NCBI GenBank assembly: GCA_964540905.1
Contig: CAZIOS010000025.1
Span: 1 to 37,083 of the forward strand
DNA: 37,083 bases
Reading direction: 5' to 3'
From: VAYN01 sp964540905
GTDB taxonomy: Bacteria > Actinomycetota > Thermoleophilia > Solirubrobacterales > 70-9
A model generated the notes under the pieces. The model did no database searches. It was not told the DNA's origin and saw only the letters and a list, made by a program, of their open reading frames with translations. Below are positions 6,940 to 15,532 of this stretch, piece after piece. How positions within the stretch are numbered: position 1 is the stretch's first letter; each line of letters begins with the position of its first letter. Made by a program: the position numbers and the translations under genes.

Positions 6940-9126
6940 TCAGGCCGCGGGCGTTATCCGGTAGGCGTCGAACACGCTCTCGACGTTGCGCAGGCGGGAG
7001 ATGCACTGCTTGAGCTGCTCGGTGTCGCCGACCTCGATCACGAACTTGTTTTTCACCATCGGGTGGTTGGTCGTGCAGGCGGCGCCGATGATGTTGATCC
7101 CGGCCTCGGAGAAGGTCCGCGAGAGGTCCTCGAGCAGGCGAGTGCGGTCGTAGGCGTCGATCTGGACCTCGACCCTGAAGGAGGCCTCGTTTTCGCCCTC
7201 CCAGCCGACCTCGACGAAGCGCTCCGGCGCCTTCTTCAGCGCCCGCAGGTTCTTGCAGTCCGTGCGGTGGATCGTGATCCCCCGCCCCAGCGAGACGTAG
7301 CCGGCGATGTCGTCGCCGGGCACCGGCCGGCAGCACTTCGCCAGCCGCACGGCGACGCTGTCGACGCCCTTGACCGTGATCCCGTAGTTGGAGGCGTCCT
7401 TGGTGCGGCGGGCGCGGTCCTCGCGGACGCCGACCGGCGCCGGCGCCTCCTCGACCGCCTCGCCCGCCTTCAGCCGCTGCATCAGCTTGTTGGCGGCGGT
7501 CTTGGTCGAGACCTTGCCCTTGCCGAGGGCGATGTAGAAGTCGGTCGCTTTGCGGTAGCCCATCTCGCGGAAAACGTCCGCCAGCAGGGCCGAGCCGGCG
7601 ACCTTCTGCATCGGGATGCCACGGGTCCGCAGCGCTTCGTCGAGGCTTTCGCGGCCCTTGCGCTCGGCGTCCTCGCGCCGTTCCTCTTTGAACCAGGCGC
7701 GGATCTTGTTGCGGGCGCGGCTGGTCCGCACCAGTTTCAGCCAGTCGCGCGAGGGACCGCGGTTCTGCTTCGCGGTCAGCACCTCGACGATGTCGCCCGA
7801 GCGCAGCTGGTAGTGCAGCGGCACGATCGAGCCGTTGACCTTGGCGCCGACGGTGCGGTGACCGACGTCGGTGTGGACCGCGTAGGCGAAGTCGAGCGGG
7901 GTCGAGCCGGCGGAGAGGCTCTTGACCTCGCCCTTGGGGGTGAAGACGAAGACCTCGTCCTCGAACAGGTCGACCTTGAGCGACTCGAGGAACTCGGCCG
8001 GATCCTGTTCGCCCTCGGCCTCGACCAGCTGCCGCAGCCAGGTCATCTTCTCCCGCTTCGGGTCGCCGCCGCCGCCCTCTTTGTAGGCGACGTGGGCGGC
8101 GATCCCGTACTCGGCCAGCTTGTGCATCTCCTCGGTCCGGATCTGGATCTCCAGCGGCTTGCCTTCGGGGCCGATCACGGTCGTGTGCAGGGCCTGGTAC
8201 ATGTTGGCCTTCGGCATCGCGACGAAGTCCTTGAAGCGCCCGGGCAGCGGCTTCCAGAGCGAGTGGATGACGCCGATCGCGCCGTAGCAGTCCTTGACCG
8301 AGCCGACGATCACCCGCATCGCGGTGAGGTCGAAGATCTCGTTGAACTCGCGGCCCTTCTTCGCCATCTTCGTGTAGATCGAGTAGAAGTGCTTGGCGCG
8401 GCCGGAGATCTGGGACTCGATCCCGACCTGCTCCAGCTCCTCGGCGAGGAATTCGCCAGCGTCGGAGACGTAGCTCTCGCGCTCGTCGCGCTGCTGCGCC
8501 ACCAGCTGCTTGATCTCGGCGTACTTGCGCGGGTGCAGGGTCGCGAAGGCGAGGTCCTCCAGCTCCCACTTGATCGCGTGGATCCCCAGCCGGTGGGCGA
8601 GCGGGGCGTAGATCTCCAGCGTCTCGTGCGACTTCGCCGTCTGTTTCTGCTTCGACATCGCGCCGAGCGTGCGCATGTTGTGGAGGCGGTCGGCCAGCTT
8701 GATCAGGATCACCCTGATGTCGGTGGCCATCGCCACCATCATCTTGCGGTAGTTCTCGGCCTGGCGCTCGTCGCGGCTCTCGAAGGTCATCCCGGTCAGC
8801 TTGGTGACGCCGTCGACCAGCTGGGCGATCTCCTCGCCGAATTCCTCGCGGATCTGCTCGAGGCTGGCGCTGGTGTCCTCGACCGTGTCGTGCAGCAGCG
8901 CCGCGCAGAGGGTCTCGGTGTCGAGTCGCATGCCGGCGCAGATCTGCGCCACCCCGACCGGGTGGGTGATGAACTCGTCGCCCGAGTAGCGCCGCTGGTC
9001 GGCGTGGCGCTCGCAGGCGAAATCGAAGGCGCGCTCGACAGCGGCGCGGTCGATCGTCGCCACCGCGACCGCGGTGCCGCCGTCGCCGTTCTCGCTCGGC
9101 GGCGAGGAGTCGAACTCCTCGACCAC
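6940..9126 (-). CDS. relA: Bifunctional (p)ppGpp synthetase/hydrolase, RelA/SpoT family
   Basis: Makes and degrades the stringent-response alarmone (p)ppGpp in the cytosol. Domains run HD hydrolase (HPVGVAQI, LLHDTVEDT, KLADRLHNMRT), synthetase (RFKDFVAMP, then YQALHTT), TGS (FVFTPKGEVKSL), a helical linker and a C-terminal ACT domain. The RFKD form of the R-x-K-D motif is typical of bifunctional enzymes. The usual G-Y-Q-S-L-H-T is M-Y-Q-A-L-H-T here, a mild deviation that keeps the Tyr. From GTG 9126 the length is 728 residues, normal for the family. Longer in-frame starts would run far into recJ and encode Arg-rich non-conserved sequence. The gene lies 32 nt after the recJ stop and is likely in the same transcript. 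Confidence 0.93.
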   Translation of the reverse strand: MVEEFDSSPPSENGDGGTAVAVATIDRAAVERAFDFACERHADQRRYSGDEFITHPVGVAQICAGMRLDTETLCAALLHDTVEDTSASLEQIREEFGEEIAQLVDGVTKLTGMTFESRDERQAENYRKMMVAMATDIRVILIKLADRLHNMRTLGAMSKQKQTAKSHETLEIYAPLAHRLGIHAIKWELEDLAFATLHPRKYAEIKQLVAQQRDERESYVSDAGEFLAEELEQVGIESQISGRAKHFYSIYTKMAKKGREFNEIFDLTAMRVIVGSVKDCYGAIGVIHSLWKPLPGRFKDFVAMPKANMYQALHTTVIGPEGKPLEIQIRTEEMHKLAEYGIAAHVAYKEGGGGDPKREKMTWLRQLVEAEGEQDPAEFLESLKVDLFEDEVFVFTPKGEVKSLSAGSTPLDFAYAVHTDVGHRTVGAKVNGSIVPLHYQLRSGDIVEVLTAKQNRGPSRDWLKLVRTSRARNKIRAWFKEERREDAERKGRESLDEALRTRGIPMQKVAGSALLADVFREMGYRKATDFYIALGKGKVSTKTAANKLMQRLKAGEAVEEAPAPVGVREDRARRTKDASNYGITVKGVDSVAVRLAKCCRPVPGDDIAGYVSLGRGITIHRTDCKNLRALKKAPERFVEVGWEGENEASFRVEVQIDAYDRTRLLEDLSRTFSEAGINIIGAACTTNHPMVKNKFVIEVGDTEQLKQCISRLRNVESVFDAYRITPAA

Positions 9127-9158
9127 GGCGAAGAGGTCGGCGAGGAGCTCCGAGTGCT

Positions 9159-11741
9159 CTACGGCTGTTCGGGTCTTTCGAGGTATCGCTGGGCCTCCGA
9201 GTGGTCTGCTCTGTAGGAGCGGTAAGCGGCTGAGCGCTCCAGATCCGTCCCCTCTGAGGATACGACCCCGACGACCCCGTTGCCGGCGCTGGGCTCTCCC
9301 GCAACCAGGCCCAGCTCCGCCAGCACCCGCAGGCAGCGCGCCGCGGCCTCGGGACTGAGCGGGTGCGCGCCGCCGCCGCCAAGCGCCCGGCGCAGCTCCT
9401 CGCCGCTGGCCTCCCCCGCCTCGCGCAGGGCGCGGAAGACCGCCGCGATCGCCCCTCGCGAGGCCAGCTGCTCGTCGAGAGCGGTGAGCGAGAACTCGCG
9501 CTCGGCGGCGCCCCAAAGCCGGTGCAAGAAGCCCGGGGCGGCGGGCCCGGCGGCACGAGCGGCGCGGCGCTCGTCGCGAGCCGAAGGCGGTGGATCGACG
9601 AGGACGACGTGCTCGAAGCCGGCCGCGACGGCCGCCGGCGCGGACTCCAGCGTGGCGTAATCGGTCAGCGCCAGGCCGCCCTCGGCCCGCGCCGCGAGGG
9701 CCTCGACCGCAGCCGCGGAGCAGCGCTGACAGGCAATCCGGGCGGCGCCGCCGTTGAAGCGCGCGAGGCCGCTGGCGCCGCTGGCCAGCGCCGCCCGCCG
9801 CGAGGCGTCGGCGCAGACCGCGAGCACGCCGGCGCCGCTGGAGACCAGCTCGGCGATCGCCACCGTCGCCGGGCCGGCGCCACGGATGACCTCCCTCGAC
9901 CTCGGGTCGGTCGGACTGAGGCGAGTTTCTGGTGCTATGCGACCGAAAGTCGCCTCAGCTCCCTTCGGGTCGAGGTCGCGGACCAACTCGACCTCGAAGC
10001 GGGCCCACCACTCGGCCGCGTCGCACTCACAACTATGCAGCGGCCCGCTCGCCGGGTCGTCTTCGACGGCGAGCGGGTAGAGCTCGCGCAGGACGACGCG
10101 GGGCTCGACCGAGCCGTTCCAGTGGTTGACCTCGAGCCGGACCGCGGCATCGAGCAGGTCATCGTCCTCGACCCCGAGCGAGGAGCGGCCGAAGGCGACC
10201 CCGAGGGCGCGGTGGGCGCCGCTGTGGAGGCTGAAGCGGGCGTGCTTGCCCTCCCCCATCGTGCGCACGTCGCTGACCCGGGCCGAGGGGACCATCAGCC
10301 GCACGCCGGGGTTGCCGATCCCGAACGGCGCCAGCTGGCCCAGCTCCTCGGCGAGGTCGAGCCCGAGCCCGACGCCGCCGACCATCGCGTCGATCCGCTC
10401 GGTCCGACGCAGGTCCTCGGGACCGAGCACCGCCGCCGCGTGGGCGACGAAGGCCTCGCGGAAGGCGTCGAGCCGCTCGGCCCGCAGCGAGAGCCCGGCG
10501 GCGGCGCGGTGGCCGCCGAAGCTCTCGAGGTGCTCGGCGCAGGCCTCGAGCGCCGCGTGCAGGTCGAAGCCGGGGATGCTGCGGCCGCTGCCGCGCCCGC
10601 CGCCCTCGCCGTCGAGCGAGATGACGACGACCGGGCGGTGGTGGCGCTCGACCAGGCGCGAGGCGACGATCCCGACCACGCCCGGGTGCCAGTCCTCGCC
10701 GGCGAGGACCAGCCCCGGCGCCTCGCGCAGGCGCTCGGGCAGCTCGCGCCGGGCGGCCTCGGCGGCGGTGTCGACCTCGCGCTCGGTCGCCCGCCGCTCG
10801 GAGTTGGCGCGGCTGAGCTCGACCGCGATCTCCTCCGCTCGCCCCTCGTCCCGCGTCAGGAAGAGCTCGACCCCCGCATCGGCCCGGTAGAGCCGCCCGG
10901 CGGCGTTGATCCGCGGCGCCAGCCGGAAGGCGAGATCCCCCTCGTCGAGCCGGCTCGGCTCGCATTTGGCGGCGGCCATCAGCGCCCGCAGGCCAACCCT
11001 CCGCGCCCGCCGCATCACCGCCAGCCCCCGCTTCACCAGTGACCGGTTCTCTCCCACCAACGGCACCACATCGGCGACGGTTGCAAGAGCGACCAGGTCC
11101 AGGTCGGCATCAGCCTCCGCTCCGAGAGCGCATGCCAGCTTCCAGGCCACCGCAGTTCCGCAGAGATGCTCGAACGGATAGTTGCTGAGAGCCGGGTGCA
11201 GGATCGGGCAGTCGGGCAGCTCTTCGCCCGACTGGTGATGATCGGTGACGACAACCTCCATCCCCAGCTCGCGCGCCAGGCGGACCTCCTCGACCGCGGT
11301 GATGCCGCAGTCGACGGTCAGCAGCAGATCGGTGCCGCGCTGGGCCAGGCGCTCGACGTTGGCGGCGCTGAGGCCGTAGCCGTCGCCGAGCCGGTCCGGG
11401 ATCAGCCAGTCGCAGTCGGCCCCCAGCTCGCGCAGGGTCGAGACCATGATCGTCGTCGCGCAGACGCCGTCGACGTCGAAGTCGCCGTGGACCGTGATCC
11501 GGCCCCCAGCGGCCAGCGTCGCCCGCACCCGTTCGACCACCGCCGCCATCGAGTCGAAGGCCGCGGGCGGGTGCGACTCGTCGGCGGCGAGAAAGGCGCG
11601 CGCCAGCTCCGGCGTGCGGTAGCCGCGCCGGACCAGCGTCACCGCGACCGGCTCGCTGAGGCTGAGGCCGTCGGCGACCGCGCGCACGTCGGCATAGGCG
11701 TAGGGCTCGGCGGCGAAGGCCTTGAGGGGGGAATCCGGCAC
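9159..11741 (-). CDS. recJ: Single-stranded-DNA-specific exonuclease RecJ with extended C-terminus
   Basis: 5'-3' single-strand DNA exonuclease of repair and RecF-type recombination. DHH-family motifs are GDFDVDG (Asp87, Asp89, Asp91), DCG (Asp144) and TDHH (167-169), followed by DHHA1 and OB regions. After about residue 590 there is a 270-residue C-terminal extension (CQRCSA, VVLVDPPPS, a helical tail) resembling the degenerate helicase-like tail of Firmicutes-type RecJ. At 860 residues it is much longer than the E. coli enzyme. The start is GTG with TAGCCT 6 nt upstream (leaderless). A palindromic two-stem element (9894-9975) is in frame at residues 589-616, at the junction between core and extension. 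Confidence 0.93.
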   Translation of the reverse strand: MPDSPLKAFAAEPYAYADVRAVADGLSLSEPVAVTLVRRGYRTPELARAFLAADESHPPAAFDSMAAVVERVRATLAAGGRITVHGDFDVDGVCATTIMVSTLRELGADCDWLIPDRLGDGYGLSAANVERLAQRGTDLLLTVDCGITAVEEVRLARELGMEVVVTDHHQSGEELPDCPILHPALSNYPFEHLCGTAVAWKLACALGAEADADLDLVALATVADVVPLVGENRSLVKRGLAVMRRARRVGLRALMAAAKCEPSRLDEGDLAFRLAPRINAAGRLYRADAGVELFLTRDEGRAEEIAVELSRANSERRATEREVDTAAEAARRELPERLREAPGLVLAGEDWHPGVVGIVASRLVERHHRPVVVISLDGEGGGRGSGRSIPGFDLHAALEACAEHLESFGGHRAAAGLSLRAERLDAFREAFVAHAAAVLGPEDLRRTERIDAMVGGVGLGLDLAEELGQLAPFGIGNPGVRLMVPSARVSDVRTMGEGKHARFSLHSGAHRALGVAFGRSSLGVEDDDLLDAAVRLEVNHWNGSVEPRVVLRELYPLAVEDDPASGPLHSCECDAAEWWARFEVELVRDLDPKGAEATFGRIAPETRLSPTDPRSREVIRGAGPATVAIAELVSSGAGVLAVCADASRRAALASGASGLARFNGGAARIACQRCSAAAVEALAARAEGGLALTDYATLESAPAAVAAGFEHVVLVDPPPSARDERRAARAAGPAAPGFLHRLWGAAEREFSLTALDEQLASRGAIAAVFRALREAGEASGEELRRALGGGGAHPLSPEAAARCLRVLAELGLVAGEPSAGNGVVGVVSSEGTDLERSAAYRSYRADHSEAQRYLERPEQP
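9894..9975 (-). repeat. Two-stem palindromic element inside recJ
   Basis: The outer stem CCTCGACC/GGTCGAGG (9894-9901 with 9968-9975) is 8 bp and perfect. The inner stem CTGAGGCGA/TCGCCTCAG (9916-9924 with 9950-9958) is 9 bp and perfect around a 25-nt loop. The single strands between stems are 14 and 9 nt. Size and layout match family A, but the internal-loop sequence does not clearly match beyond GGGAG read on minus. It encodes RecJ residues 589-616, in an apparent interdomain linker. Confidence 0.5.
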
Positions 11742-11747
11742 TCAGCC

Positions 11748-11753
11748 AGGCTA
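11748..11753 (-). promoter_or_regulatory. Candidate -10 (TAGCCT) for a leaderless recJ transcript
   Basis: On the minus strand TAGCCT is followed by exactly 6 nt (GGCTGA) and then the recJ GTG at 11741. This matches the leaderless TANNNT-N6-start arrangement and no ribosome site is present. Confidence 0.5.
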
Positions 11754-11814
11754 GGAAGCGCCCCCGACGGCAAATTGGCCGCTCAGCAGCCGTAAATTGC
11801 GGCGGCGGCAGCGC

Positions 11815-12081
11815 TCAGTCGGCGCCCTGCCCGGCGCGGATGCCGAGCAGGTAGACGACGCCGAGGCCGAGCGCGACCCCGGGGACGGCGGTCAGCGCCG
11901 TGCCGAGGTCGGTGTTGCTGAGGCCGCGGCCGCTGACGATCTCGACGACGACGCCGAAGATCATCGCCCCCAGCACCGAGCCGAGGAAGGCGCCGACGAT
12001 TCCCTGCCAGAAGCGGTCCGGCAGGAAGACGGTGAAGTGCCAGAGGGCGATCCCCATCGTGAAGTAAACGAGCAGCGCCAT
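11815..12081 (-). CDS. Small membrane protein of unknown function
   Basis: Protein of 88 residues with three predicted membrane segments: MALLVYFTMGIALWHFTVF, the Gly-rich IVGAFLGSVLGAMIFGVVV and VPGVALGLGVVYLLGI. The Gly-rich second helix and short loops recall the GlsB/YeaQ/transglycosylase-associated group, but the match is weak. Its ATG overlaps the secDF stop (ATGA), so it is translationally coupled to the Sec accessory gene. It could be a small partner of SecDF or simply a co-transcribed neighbour. The recJ promoter follows its stop. Confidence 0.65.
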   Translation of the reverse strand: MALLVYFTMGIALWHFTVFLPDRFWQGIVGAFLGSVLGAMIFGVVVEIVSGRGLSNTDLGTALTAVPGVALGLGVVYLLGIRAGQGAD

Positions 12082-15017
12082 CAGCGGTTCCTCCCGTGCT
12101 TGCGCCGCTGCTGACGACGGGCCCGGCGCTCCGCGTTGCGTTCGCGCCGCTCGGCCGAGACCGAGTCGCCCTCGCCGTTGCTGGCCGGGTCGCCGCCGTT
12201 GCCCTCGCCGGGGCGCTCGACGGTCGCCACCGGCCCCGGCGCCGGCCGCTCGGACACGGCGGCCTCCGGGGCGGGCGCGGCCTCGGCGCCCGCTTCGGTC
12301 CCCTCGTCGGCGCTGAGCTTGGCCAGCTCGATGTCGTCGGCGAAGGCGGGGACGCGGCCGCCCTCGACTTCGGCGATTCGCTGCCGCCGCCGCATGAAGC
12401 CAGGCTCACGCTCCTTCCAGGCGGTCAGCACCGGCGAGGCGATGAAGATCGACGAGTAGGTGCCGGAGGCGATCCCGACCAGCATCGCGAAGGCGAAGTC
12501 CTGCAGGGTGGCGCTGCCGAAGATCAGCAGCGAGCCGACCGCCAGCAGGGTCGAGAAGCTGGTCGCCAGCGAGCGGGTCAGAACCTCGCTCATCGAGCGG
12601 TTGACGATCTGCGAGAACGCCGCCCGCGGCATCCGCGGCACGTTCTCGCGTATTCGGTCGAAGACGATGATCGTGTCGTAGAGCGAGTAGCCCAAGATGG
12701 TCAGGAAGGCGGCGACGGTACCGCTGCTCACCTCTTTCCCCGTCAGCGAGTAGATCCCGGCCGTGATCAGGATGTCGTGGAAGAGCGCGATCAGCACCGG
12801 CAGCGCGAACTTCGGCTCGAACCGCAGCGCCACGTAGCCGCAGATCACCAGCAGCGAGAAGACCAGCGCCTTCAGAGCGCTGTTGGCCACCTGCTGGCCG
12901 AAGGTCGGTCCGACGCTGGTGCTTTCGAACCCTTCGGGGACGATCCCGAATTCGCTCGCCAGCGCGTGTTTGGCCTTTTTCACTTCTTCGGGTTCGAGTT
13001 CGCTGGACTGGATCTGGAAGACGTTGTTGCCGAGGATGGGGTTGGAGACCTGCTGGACCTCCTCGCCGCTGACCCCGACCTTTTCCAGGACTTCGCGCAC
13101 GCCTTCCTCGCTGGTCGGCTTTTCCAGCGCCGCGGTCATCCGCGTGCCGGATTCGAAGTCGATGCCGAAGTTGAGCTGCTTGGTCGCCAGCGACAGCGCC
13201 CCGACCAGCAGGATCACGCCGGAGAGGGTGAAGAACCAGCGGCTGGCGCCCATGAAGTCGAAGTGCCAGCGGCGGGCCTTGCCGCCAGCGCCGAGGGCGC
13301 TGGGCGAGCGCAGCAGCCGCGAGCGGCTCATGCTGCCGAGCAGGGCCTGGGTGAAGACGACGGCGGTCAGCAGCGAGACGATCGTGCCGACGCCGAGGGT
13401 GAAGGCGAACCCCTTGACGTCGGAGGTCGCGAGCACGAAGAGGATGAAGGCGGTGAGCAGGGTGACGACGTTGGCGTCGATGATCGTCGCGATCCCGCGT
13501 TTGTAGCCGGCGGCGATCGCGCTCGACATCGAGCGCCCGGCCCGCACCTCCTCCTTTATTCGCTCGAAGATGACGATGTTGGAGTCGGCGGCGACGCCGA
13601 TCGTCAGGATCAGGCCGGCGATCCCGGGCAGCGTCAGCGTGATCGGGATCAGTTTGATCAGGGCGAAGAAGATCACCCCGTAGGCGCCCAGCGCGATCGA
13701 GGCGATCAGGCCGAGGAAGCGGTAGTAGAAGAGCAGGAAGAGGACGACCAGCGCCAGGCCGATGATCCCGGCTTTGATCCCGTCGTGGAGCGCCTGCGAG
13801 CCGAGGGTCGCCGAGACCTGGGTCTCGCTGATCAGCTTCAGGTTGATCGGCAGGGCGCCGATCTGCAGCGTCGTCGCCAGTTCCTGGGCCTGCTGTTCGT
13901 TTTTGAAGCCACCGGAGATCTGGGCACCGGTGCGGCCGTCGATCCCATCCGGGTTTTCCTCGAAGTTGACGATCGGCCGCGACTGGACTTCGTTGTCGAG
14001 GACGACGGCGAAGTGGCCGGAGAGGGCGCCCGCCTGTTCGGCGCTGACCGGTCCGATCGCCTGCGCCTGGCCGCGGCGGGCGATGTCGCGGGTGACTTCC
14101 TGGAAGGCTTCCTGGCCGGATCCGGAGAAGCTGAAGGTGACGATCGGTTCGCCGAGCTGGCCGGTTTTCGCTTCCGGTTCGGTGATGTCGTTGCCGGAGA
14201 GCGCGGGGTTGTCCTTGAGCGCGAACCAGCCCGGCTGCGCGGTTTCGTCGAGCGTGCCCGATTCGTCCGTCGGGTATTCGGAGACGAGGACGGTGCCCTT
14301 CGGCACTTCGACCACGATCCCGTTTTTCGGCAGCTTTTCCCCGGTCGGGCTGATGTAGAGGTCCTTCTTCGTCAGCTCCGGTCCGGCGGCGAGCTTGTGC
14401 GGGGGTGCCCGTTCGAACAGGTAGTAGCGGGGTTTCGCGATCGAGCAGGCTTCGCAGTTCTTGGCCGGTTCCTGTTCGGAGGCGAGCAGCGCCGCGTCGT
14501 AGGCGGTCGGGTAGGCGCCCGCCGCGATCAGCTGTCCGTTCTCGGCGCTTTTGACGTTGCGGCCGGCTTCTTTCCAGCGTTCGATCGCTTCTTCTTCGAC
14601 CTTTTTCGGCGTCCGCTGACCGGGATGGCCGCCGAGCGCCCGCTCCGGCCCGATCAGGTTCGGCTCCCAGTCGTAGAAGTAGAGCTGGGCGGTGGTGCCG
14701 ACCTGTTCGGCGGCGCGGTTGGCGTCGGTGATGCCCGGCAGGCTGACGGTGATGTTTTCGTTGCCGAGCCGGGCGACTTCGGACTCGGAGACGCCGAGCT
14801 GGTTGGTCCGCTTTTCGATGATCGAGATCGACTGTTCGATGTCCTGGCCGCTGACCGACGTCGCCGTCCCGGTCGGCTGGCCCTGGTAGACGAGCTCCAG
14901 CCCGCCCTGGAGATCGAGGCCGAGCTTCGTTTCCTTGCTGGCGATGACCAGGCCCGAGAGGACGATCAGGCCGAGGACGAAGAGCAGGACGAAGAGATGC
15001 CGCCGCCGCGTGCCCAT
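12081..15017 (-). CDS. secDF: Fused protein translocase subunit SecDF
   Basis: Proton-motive-force-driven accessory of the SecYEG channel that pulls exported proteins across the membrane. At 978 residues it carries both halves in one chain. SecD starts with one membrane helix and GLDLQGGLEL, then a large extracytoplasmic P1 region and five helices (GVAADSNIVIFERIKEE). SecF begins near DFMGASRWFF with GIDFESGT and ends with five more helices (YSLYDTIIVFDRIREN). A hydrophilic cytosolic tail of about 120 residues ends in Arg/Lys-rich sequence (RRARRQQRRKHGR). Fusion is known in Bacillus, while many actinobacteria keep secD and secF separate. It begins 2 nt after the zinc-ribbon/PAS gene. The P1 region uses more GAA codons than its neighbours. 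Confidence 0.95.
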   Translation of the reverse strand: MGTRRRHLFVLLFVLGLIVLSGLVIASKETKLGLDLQGGLELVYQGQPTGTATSVSGQDIEQSISIIEKRTNQLGVSESEVARLGNENITVSLPGITDANRAAEQVGTTAQLYFYDWEPNLIGPERALGGHPGQRTPKKVEEEAIERWKEAGRNVKSAENGQLIAAGAYPTAYDAALLASEQEPAKNCEACSIAKPRYYLFERAPPHKLAAGPELTKKDLYISPTGEKLPKNGIVVEVPKGTVLVSEYPTDESGTLDETAQPGWFALKDNPALSGNDITEPEAKTGQLGEPIVTFSFSGSGQEAFQEVTRDIARRGQAQAIGPVSAEQAGALSGHFAVVLDNEVQSRPIVNFEENPDGIDGRTGAQISGGFKNEQQAQELATTLQIGALPINLKLISETQVSATLGSQALHDGIKAGIIGLALVVLFLLFYYRFLGLIASIALGAYGVIFFALIKLIPITLTLPGIAGLILTIGVAADSNIVIFERIKEEVRAGRSMSSAIAAGYKRGIATIIDANVVTLLTAFILFVLATSDVKGFAFTLGVGTIVSLLTAVVFTQALLGSMSRSRLLRSPSALGAGGKARRWHFDFMGASRWFFTLSGVILLVGALSLATKQLNFGIDFESGTRMTAALEKPTSEEGVREVLEKVGVSGEEVQQVSNPILGNNVFQIQSSELEPEEVKKAKHALASEFGIVPEGFESTSVGPTFGQQVANSALKALVFSLLVICGYVALRFEPKFALPVLIALFHDILITAGIYSLTGKEVSSGTVAAFLTILGYSLYDTIIVFDRIRENVPRMPRAAFSQIVNRSMSEVLTRSLATSFSTLLAVGSLLIFGSATLQDFAFAMLVGIASGTYSSIFIASPVLTAWKEREPGFMRRRQRIAEVEGGRVPAFADDIELAKLSADEGTEAGAEAAPAPEAAVSERPAPGPVATVERPGEGNGGDPASNGEGDSVSAERRERNAERRARRQQRRKHGRNR

Positions 15018-15019
15018 CC

Positions 15020-15508
15020 CTAGCCCTCCGGAGTGAGGACGAGCAGCAGGCCGCCGTCGTCGTCATAGGCGGGAAAGACGTCGGCGACCGCGCGCGCCGG
15101 CAGGTCGCCCTCGGCGTTGACCGAGACCCGCTTGCCGAGCGAGCGCACGCCCCACTCGAGCGAGGTCTCGATCGGGTCGGTGACGCCGTCGCCATCGGTG
15201 TCGGCGCTCTCGCCGCCGTCGCCCGGGTCGATCCAGTCGAGGCCGAGGACCTCGCGCACCGGGCGCCCAATCACGTCCTCGTCGGTGAGGCCGGTCAACT
15301 CGAAGCTGCCTTTGCCAGCGTCGATCACGCGTTCCTGCTTGTCACAGACGAAAAAGGCGGCATTGGGAGCCGGATAATAATCGTCGAGTAATTCGAAAAC
15401 GAAGCCGAAGCCGCATTTGGAGCAGCCCTTCGGGCGCGTGCTGAAGCCAGCGGTCCGCTCCCCGCTCACCTCCCGGTGCCCGCAATTCGGACAGATGAAA
15501 AACGGCAT
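15020..15508 (-). CDS. Zinc-ribbon plus PAS-like protein with a perfect EF-hand loop
   Basis: Protein of 162 residues. An N-terminal zinc ribbon (Cys6/Cys9 and Cys29/Cys32, spaced CxxC-x19-CxxC) is followed by a PAS-like region (about 42-160: PNAAFFVCDKQERVIDAG, LTGLTDEDVIGRPVREVL). Inserted in it is a 12-residue loop, Asp103 to Glu114, with Asp at positions 1, 3, 5 and 9, Gly at 6 and Glu at 12, the canonical EF-hand calcium pattern. No signal peptide is present, so it is probably cytosolic. The gene lies 2 nt upstream of secDF and is presumably in the same operon. TAGCCT lies 7 nt before the ATG, with GGAG in between. Function is unknown; a ligand- or Ca-responsive regulator is one guess. 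Confidence 0.7.
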   Translation of the reverse strand: MPFFICPNCGHREVSGERTAGFSTRPKGCSKCGFGFVFELLDDYYPAPNAAFFVCDKQERVIDAGKGSFELTGLTDEDVIGRPVREVLGLDWIDPGDGGESADTDGDGVTDPIETSLEWGVRSLGKRVSVNAEGDLPARAVADVFPAYDDDGGLLLVLTPEG

Positions 15509-15515
15509 CTCCGAC

Positions 15516-15521
15516 AGGCTA
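15516..15521 (-). promoter_or_regulatory. Candidate -10 (TAGCCT) for the zinc-ribbon/PAS-secDF operon
   Basis: On minus, TAGCCT is followed by 7 nt (GTCGGAG) and the ATG at 15508. The hexamer is identical to that upstream of recJ. Confidence 0.4.
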
Positions 15522-15532
15522 GCGGCGCGCGC

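Noticed and set aside
9127..9516. Longer relA start (to 9516)
   Set aside because: The extra 130 residues lie in the recJ coding region in another frame and look like shadow sequence; the HD domain is complete without them.
12096..15023. 975-codon open frame on plus, antisense to secDF
   Set aside because: Composition is the Arg/Asp/Gly/Val-rich mix expected from the complement of a high-GC gene, and the minus strand encodes an unmistakable SecDF. Similar long shadows at 1656-3203, 7063-9216, 9363-11042 and 17853-18638 were rejected for the same reason.
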